NCBI GenBank assembly: GCA_043513815.1
Contig: CP121313.1
Span: forward strand, 2,852,001-2,916,000
Direction: 5' to 3'
DNA: 64,000 bases
Origin: JANQIO01 sp043513815
GTDB lineage: Bacteria > Pseudomonadota > Gammaproteobacteria > Pseudomonadales > Halieaceae
Made by a program: the position numbers and the translations under genes. How positions within the stretch are numbered: position 1 is the first letter of the stretch; every line of letters starts with the position of its first letter. Below, piece by piece: positions 58,397-64,000 of this stretch. The notes beneath the pieces are model-generated. The model was given only the letters and a program-made list of their open reading frames with translations, was not told where the DNA came from and did not search any database.

Positions 58397-58768
58397 ATGG
58401 AAAAGGTTACTGGTATTGGCGGCCTGTTTTTCCGGGCAAAGGATCCGGAGGCGCTGGCCGCCTGGTATGAAAAACACCTGGGCGTCTCCAGGGTGCCCAG
58501 CGACTATGAAACCCAGCCCTGGACGCAGCAGGCCGGCCCCACGGTCTTTGCGCCCTTTTCCGCCGACACCGATTATTTTGGCCGCCCGGAGCAGGCCTGG
58601 ATGGTCAACTTCCGGATCAATGACATGGATGCGATGGTGGCCCAACTGGAGGGCGCCGGCATCACTGTGGAGCAGGACATGGCCGAATACCCCAACGGAC
58701 GCTTTGCGCGAATCCACGACCCGGAAGGTAACCCCATCGAACTCTGGGAGCCCGCCAGCCCCGCATGA
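58397..58768 (+). CDS. VOC family (glyoxalase-like) protein
   Basis: A 123-residue vicinal-oxygen-chelate protein. GIGGLFFRAKDPEALAAWYEKHLGV is the typical first beta-alpha-beta, and GRFARIHDPEGNPIELWEP the second with the Glu metal ligand. Members include glyoxalases, dioxygenases and antibiotic resistance proteins; the substrate is not evident. The stop overlaps the next start (ATGA), so it is coupled with the lipoprotein. Confidence 0.88.
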   Translation: MEKVTGIGGLFFRAKDPEALAAWYEKHLGVSRVPSDYETQPWTQQAGPTVFAPFSADTDYFGRPEQAWMVNFRINDMDAMVAQLEGAGITVEQDMAEYPNGRFARIHDPEGNPIELWEPASPA

Positions 58769-59403
58769 AACACACACTCGCGGTGCTCTTCATCGCCCTG
58801 CTGGGCGCCTGTGCCAATAAGGCCGTCATCACCAATAGCTGGATGGCAGACGACATCCAGCAGTATTCCGACCTTGAAGGCGTGCTGGTACTGGCAGTGA
58901 GCACCCATGCCGACGTGCGGCAACGCTTTGAGCGCGAATTTACCGATGCCCTGGTCAAGCGCGGTGTGCGCGCCGTGGCCAGTTATGAACTCAACCCGGC
59001 GAAGAAAATTGACAAGGCGGCCGTGCGGGCCATGGCCGCGGAGGCAGACGTCGACACGGTGCTGGTGACTACCTTCGCCGGCCGCGACGAACAGGAGGTG
59101 CTGCACCCCGGCCGCACCTACTACCGTACGGCCCCGGTATACGACCCCAACTACTACGGCCGCGGCGGCTACTACCGCCGGGGCGGCGTCTACGGCGTGC
59201 CCTATGAAGTCGCCCATGTGCCCGACTTCTATGCCCAGCACAAATCACTGCACCTTGAGGCCAATCTCTATGTCATCGCCGATGGAGAACACCTGTGGCA
59301 GGCAGCCTCCGGTATCGAGGAAAGCGGCGACCGCGAGCAGATGATCAAGGCCTTCATCACCGCCTATGTCGAACAGCTCAGGCAGGACCAGCTGGTGCGC
59401 TAG
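58765..59403 (+). CDS. Lipoprotein with DUF4136-like fold
   Basis: A 212-residue lipoprotein (LLGAC lipobox, Cys16). The region VLVLAVSTHADVRQRFEREFTDALVKRGVRAVASYEL is typical of DUF4136-like periplasmic proteins. A glycine/tyrosine-rich stretch (PNYYGRGGYYRRGGVYG) lies in the middle, probably flexible. The end HLEANLYVIADGEHLWQAASG matches the same family. Role unknown. It ends four bases into the convergent serine hydrolase gene. Confidence 0.8.
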   Translation: MKHTLAVLFIALLGACANKAVITNSWMADDIQQYSDLEGVLVLAVSTHADVRQRFEREFTDALVKRGVRAVASYELNPAKKIDKAAVRAMAAEADVDTVLVTTFAGRDEQEVLHPGRTYYRTAPVYDPNYYGRGGYYRRGGVYGVPYEVAHVPDFYAQHKSLHLEANLYVIADGEHLWQAASGIEESGDREQMIKAFITAYVEQLRQDQLVR

Positions 59404-60620
59404 TCGACGATCGCCGAGTAGACAATCGACTGCAGCTGGCCCCGGAAGTCGAAGGTGCCGGAGGGAATCAGCTGGGTCATGAAAATCACCACCAGTTCCT
59501 CCTCCGGGTCGACCCAGAACAGGGTGCTGGCCATACCGCCCCAGTTGAATTCCCCGACTGAGCCCAGTGTGCCGTTGGCCACCGAATCCAGCCGGGTGGC
59601 AAAGCCCAGCCCGAAGCCGATGCCGTCGTAGCTGGTCTCGCTGAAACTGCCGCGAGCCCAGCCGGCCAGGTCGCCGCCGTCGGGCAGGTGGTTGGCCGTC
59701 ATCATGTCCAGGGTGCGCGGTCCGATGATGCGCGCGCCATCCAGCTCACCGCCCTTTTGCAGCATGCCGCAAAACCGATAGTAGTCAGCCACGGTGGATA
59801 CCAGGCCCCCGCCGCCGCTGAAAAAGGTGCGATCCCGGTAGGCACTGTTTTGGCCGTCATCTTCCAGGGCAATCGACTTGTCGAGGTTGCGCTGGTAGCA
59901 GGAGGCAAAGCGCTCCACCTTTTCATCGCTGATGTTAAAGGCCGTGTCGTGCATGCCCAGGGGTTCGAAGATGTGCTCGCGCAGGTACTGGTCGAAAGGC
60001 TGCCCTGAAATAACTTCCACCAGGTAGCCCAGTACGTCTGTGGCCACGGAGTAATTCCAGGCACTGCCCGGCTCAAACTCCAGCGGCAGCTGCGCCAGGC
60101 CTTCTATCATGTCGCGCAGGGTCTGGCCGGGCTGCAGACTGCCTATCCGCGCCTTGCGGTAGCCGTAATCGACGTTGGTGGCATGCAGGAAACCGTAGGT
60201 AAGGCCCGACATGTGGGTCAGCAGATGACGCACTGTCATTGGCCGCTGACAGGCTTCGGTATCGTACAGGGGCCAGCTACCGGCCTTGAAAATGCGCAGG
60301 TCACGCCATTCGGGAATAAACCGGTGCACCGGATCATTCAGTGCGAACAGGCCCCGCTCGTAAAGCTGCATCAGCGCTAGCGAGGTAATGGGCTTGGTCA
60401 TGGAATAGATGCGGAAGATGGTGTCCTCCTCCACCGGCAGGTCTCGCTCCAGGTCGCGGCGACCCTGTTTTTCCAGGTAGCACACCTGTCCCCGCCGGGC
60501 GACCAGGGTCAGGCTGCCGGGGATTTTGCCAGGCTCAATGTAGCGCTCGCGCAGGTGTTCACCGATGCGTGCCAGTCGCTCGCCACACATGCCGACCTCG
60601 GCAGGTTCAACCCGTTTCAT
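59400..60620 (-). CDS. Serine hydrolase, beta-lactamase class C-like
   Basis: A 406-residue esterase/beta-lactamase-fold enzyme. The nucleophile motif is IYSMTKPITS (SxxK), the Tyr motif WNYSVATDVLGYLVE (YxN-like), and the third-box region GEFNWGGMASTLFWVDP. There is no signal peptide, unlike secreted AmpC, which fits an EstB-type esterase. ATG 60620 has AAGGAG seven bases upstream. It overlaps the UDG-family gene by 14 bases and follows it on the same strand. Confidence 0.88.
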   Translation of the reverse strand: MKRVEPAEVGMCGERLARIGEHLRERYIEPGKIPGSLTLVARRGQVCYLEKQGRRDLERDLPVEEDTIFRIYSMTKPITSLALMQLYERGLFALNDPVHRFIPEWRDLRIFKAGSWPLYDTEACQRPMTVRHLLTHMSGLTYGFLHATNVDYGYRKARIGSLQPGQTLRDMIEGLAQLPLEFEPGSAWNYSVATDVLGYLVEVISGQPFDQYLREHIFEPLGMHDTAFNISDEKVERFASCYQRNLDKSIALEDDGQNSAYRDRTFFSGGGGLVSTVADYYRFCGMLQKGGELDGARIIGPRTLDMMTANHLPDGGDLAGWARGSFSETSYDGIGFGLGFATRLDSVANGTLGSVGEFNWGGMASTLFWVDPEEELVVIFMTQLIPSGTFDFRGQLQSIVYSAIVD

Positions 60621-61224
60621 ACAGTCTCCTTGATATTCCATGATGTTTGGCATGCAGGTGCGCCTGGAACGCCGGCAGGACTTCCGCCTCGAACCAGGGG
60701 TTGCGACGCAGCCAGAGCTGGTTGCGCGGCGAGGGGTGCGGCATGACCCAGTAGCGCGGCGCCCATTGCTGCCAGTGTCGCACCCGGTCGGTCAGGCTGC
60801 TCTTTGCGTCCAGCGGGCCGCCCCATTCCAGGTAGCGGTCCTGGGCATACTTGCCCAGCAGCAATGTGGTGCGGATATTGGGCAGACGCTCGAGTAAGGC
60901 TTTGTGCCAGGTCTCGGAGCAGATCGGTGGCGGCGGCAGGTCGCCGGACTTGCCCTTGCCGGGATAACAGAAAGCCATGGGAATAATCGCCACCCGACGT
61001 TCATCGTAGAAAGCCTCCCGCTCCATCTGCAGCCATTCGCGCAAGCGATTGCCGCTGGGGTCGTTCCAGGGGATGCCGGTCTCGTGCACTCTGGTGCCCG
61101 GCGCCTGGCCGATAATCAGCAGCTCCGCGTCCTCGTGGGCGCGCAGCACCGGGTTGGGGCCCAGCGGCAATTCGCAGCGGGTACAGGCGCGAACGTCCGC
61201 GAGCAGGTCGATTAGCGGTATCAT
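60607..61224 (-). CDS. Uracil-DNA glycosylase family protein
   Basis: A 205-residue protein of the COG1573-like uracil-DNA glycosylase superfamily. Visible are LLIIGQAPGTRVHETGIPWNDPSG (motif 1 equivalent), IPMAFCYPGKGKSGDLPPP, TTLLLGKYAQDRYL, and WVMPHPSPRNQLWLRRNPWF (motif 2 equivalent with the His). The N-terminal CTRC suggests partial iron-sulfur ligands but a full set is not clear. It would act in base-excision repair. It starts nine bases from the divergent alpha/beta hydrolase. Confidence 0.88.
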   Translation of the reverse strand: MIPLIDLLADVRACTRCELPLGPNPVLRAHEDAELLIIGQAPGTRVHETGIPWNDPSGNRLREWLQMEREAFYDERRVAIIPMAFCYPGKGKSGDLPPPPICSETWHKALLERLPNIRTTLLLGKYAQDRYLEWGGPLDAKSSLTDRVRHWQQWAPRYWVMPHPSPRNQLWLRRNPWFEAEVLPAFQAHLHAKHHGISRRLYETG

Positions 61225-61233
61225 GGCGGCATC

Positions 61234-62007
61234 ATGCTACTCCATCACCTGCATCGCGGCGAGGGCCCGCCTGTCCTGTTGCTGCACGGCCTGTTTGGTT
61301 CCGCCGCCAATCTCGGCATGGTGGCCCGTGGCCTGGCGGAACAGTTCAGCGTGTACTCCCTGGATTTGCCCAATCACGGCCAGTCGCCGCGACGCGAGGT
61401 AATGCATTACCCCGCCATGGCCGCCGATGTCGCGAGCTTTATCGAAGCCATGAACCTTGCGCCCTGCCGGGTACTGGGCCACTCCATGGGCGGCAAAGTC
61501 GCCATGCAGCTTGCCCTGGAACGGCCCGACCTCGTTGACCGACTGGTGGTGGCAGATATCGCCCCGGTGCAGTACCCGGCCCACCACGACCATGTGCTGG
61601 CGGGACTGGACGCGGTGGCAGCAGCCGCGCCCGGCGACCGCAAAAGCGCCGACGGCGTGCTGGCGGAGCATGTCAAAGAGGCCGGCGTGCGCGCATTTCT
61701 GCTGAAAAGCTGGCAAAAAGACGAGGCGGGACACTGGCGCTGGTTGCTAAACCGCGACGCCATCAAGGCTAACTACCGCTACCTCGGCGAGCCGAATCGA
61801 CCACCCGCGCCCGGCGGCCAGTTTGACGGCCCGGTGCTGTTCATCGCCGGCAGTGAGTCGAATTATGTGAAGCCGGAACATCGCGACGCCGTGCTGGCGC
61901 TGTTTCCCAACGCCGAGGTGAAATTCATCCAGGGCACCGGCCACTGGTTGCACGCGGAGAAGCCGGCGGCCTTCAACAAGCTCGCCGGCCGTTTCCTGGC
62001 CAACTGA
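61234..62007 (+). CDS. Alpha/beta hydrolase, YbfF-like
   Basis: A 257-residue alpha/beta hydrolase. LLLHGLFGSAANLGMVARGL, the nucleophile elbow LGHSMGGKVAMQLALERPDLVDRLVVADIAPV and the terminal GTGHWLHAEKPAAFNKL with catalytic His match YbfF-type acyl-CoA or carboxyl esterases. It is cytoplasmic, lies just ahead of gcvP with a 82-base gap, and has its own start only 9 bases from the divergent UDG gene. Confidence 0.9.
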   Translation: MLLHHLHRGEGPPVLLLHGLFGSAANLGMVARGLAEQFSVYSLDLPNHGQSPRREVMHYPAMAADVASFIEAMNLAPCRVLGHSMGGKVAMQLALERPDLVDRLVVADIAPVQYPAHHDHVLAGLDAVAAAAPGDRKSADGVLAEHVKEAGVRAFLLKSWQKDEAGHWRWLLNRDAIKANYRYLGEPNRPPAPGGQFDGPVLFIAGSESNYVKPEHRDAVLALFPNAEVKFIQGTGHWLHAEKPAAFNKLAGRFLAN

Positions 62008-62031
62008 GCGGGACAAATCTGCTGCAGCTCA

Positions 62032-62060
62032 CTGGCAAACAGGGGCTGTTCCGGTACAAT
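62032..62060 (+). promoter_or_regulatory. Putative gcvP promoter
   Basis: -35 CTGGCA (62032-62037), a 17-base spacer, and -10 TACAAT (62055-62060) lie 30 bases ahead of the GTG start. No glycine riboswitch-like structure is visible in the short leader. Confidence 0.45.
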
Positions 62061-62089
62061 CGCCGCCTTAATCCCAGAGGGCTTTTTAC

Positions 62090-64000
<1,911 letters not shown>

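Overview
The window looks like chromosomal DNA of a GC-rich marine gammaproteobacterium, most likely of the Halieaceae/OM60-NOR5 type. I infer this from gene content, not from a database match. The clues are the order alaS-lysC-csrA-tRNA-Ser(GCT)-tRNA-Arg(ACG), a TonB receptor next to CoA-based catabolic genes, a sox/flavocytochrome c cluster, and dispersed copies of a palindromic 'cgtcattcccgcg' element. No phage, plasmid, IS element or CRISPR array is visible.

Layout. 1-250: tandem and palindromic repeats. 0.25-10.97 kb: single metabolic genes (dienelactone hydrolase family, luciferase-like oxidoreductase, SYLF lipid-binding protein, FadL-type porin, exported SDR, nitroreductase, PafA-like phosphatase, molybdopterin oxidoreductase, DUF1993 protein, GST). 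10.98-25.1 kb: a catabolic region with acyl-CoA synthetase, SDR plus thiolase, a TetR regulator, a TonB receptor, and a tightly packed seven-gene operon (CoA ligase, crotonase, PF10118 protein, cupin, Zn-alcohol dehydrogenase, alpha/beta hydrolase, epimerase). Two control regions here carry the same rare palindrome. One copy fills the -35/-10 spacer of the thiolase promoter; the other covers the -35 of the ligase promoter. I read this as a TetR regulon for uptake and beta-oxidation-like breakdown of an unknown hydrophobic substrate.

25.2-33.2 kb: an acyl-CoA synthetase remnant, an M20-type lipoprotein with altered metal ligands, then a minus-strand run encoding a molybdenum hydroxylase pair, a monoheme cytochrome, FccB and SoxX-Y-Z-A, without soxB or soxCD in view. 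33.3-43.2 kb: GNAT enzyme, a secreted 902-residue protein with lysine-serine repeats, a coiled-coil lipoprotein, a GGDEF protein, methyltransferase, BKACE-type enzyme and BCCT transporter. 43.4-52.9 kb: the conserved translation block (tRNA-Arg, tRNA-Ser, csrA, lysC, alaS, HIT, Trm112-like). Six small metabolic genes are lodged between the two tRNAs, and a broken tRNA-Arg copy sits behind the tRNA promoter. 53-62 kb: M23 peptidase, greB, YceI, deazaflavin-type reductase, MFS transporter, hydrolases, VOC protein, lipoprotein, UDG-family protein.

62.09 kb to the end: gcvP, which carries a one-base frameshift near 63042 and an internal deletion near 63926. It is either a decaying gene or a local assembly error.

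The most interesting items are the shared operator with its putative catabolic regulon, the soxB-less sox/fcc/molybdenum-hydroxylase operon with an unusual SoxY tail, the lysine-serine repeat protein, and the hairpin-filled broken tRNA-Arg. All functional statements rest on motif recognition by eye.
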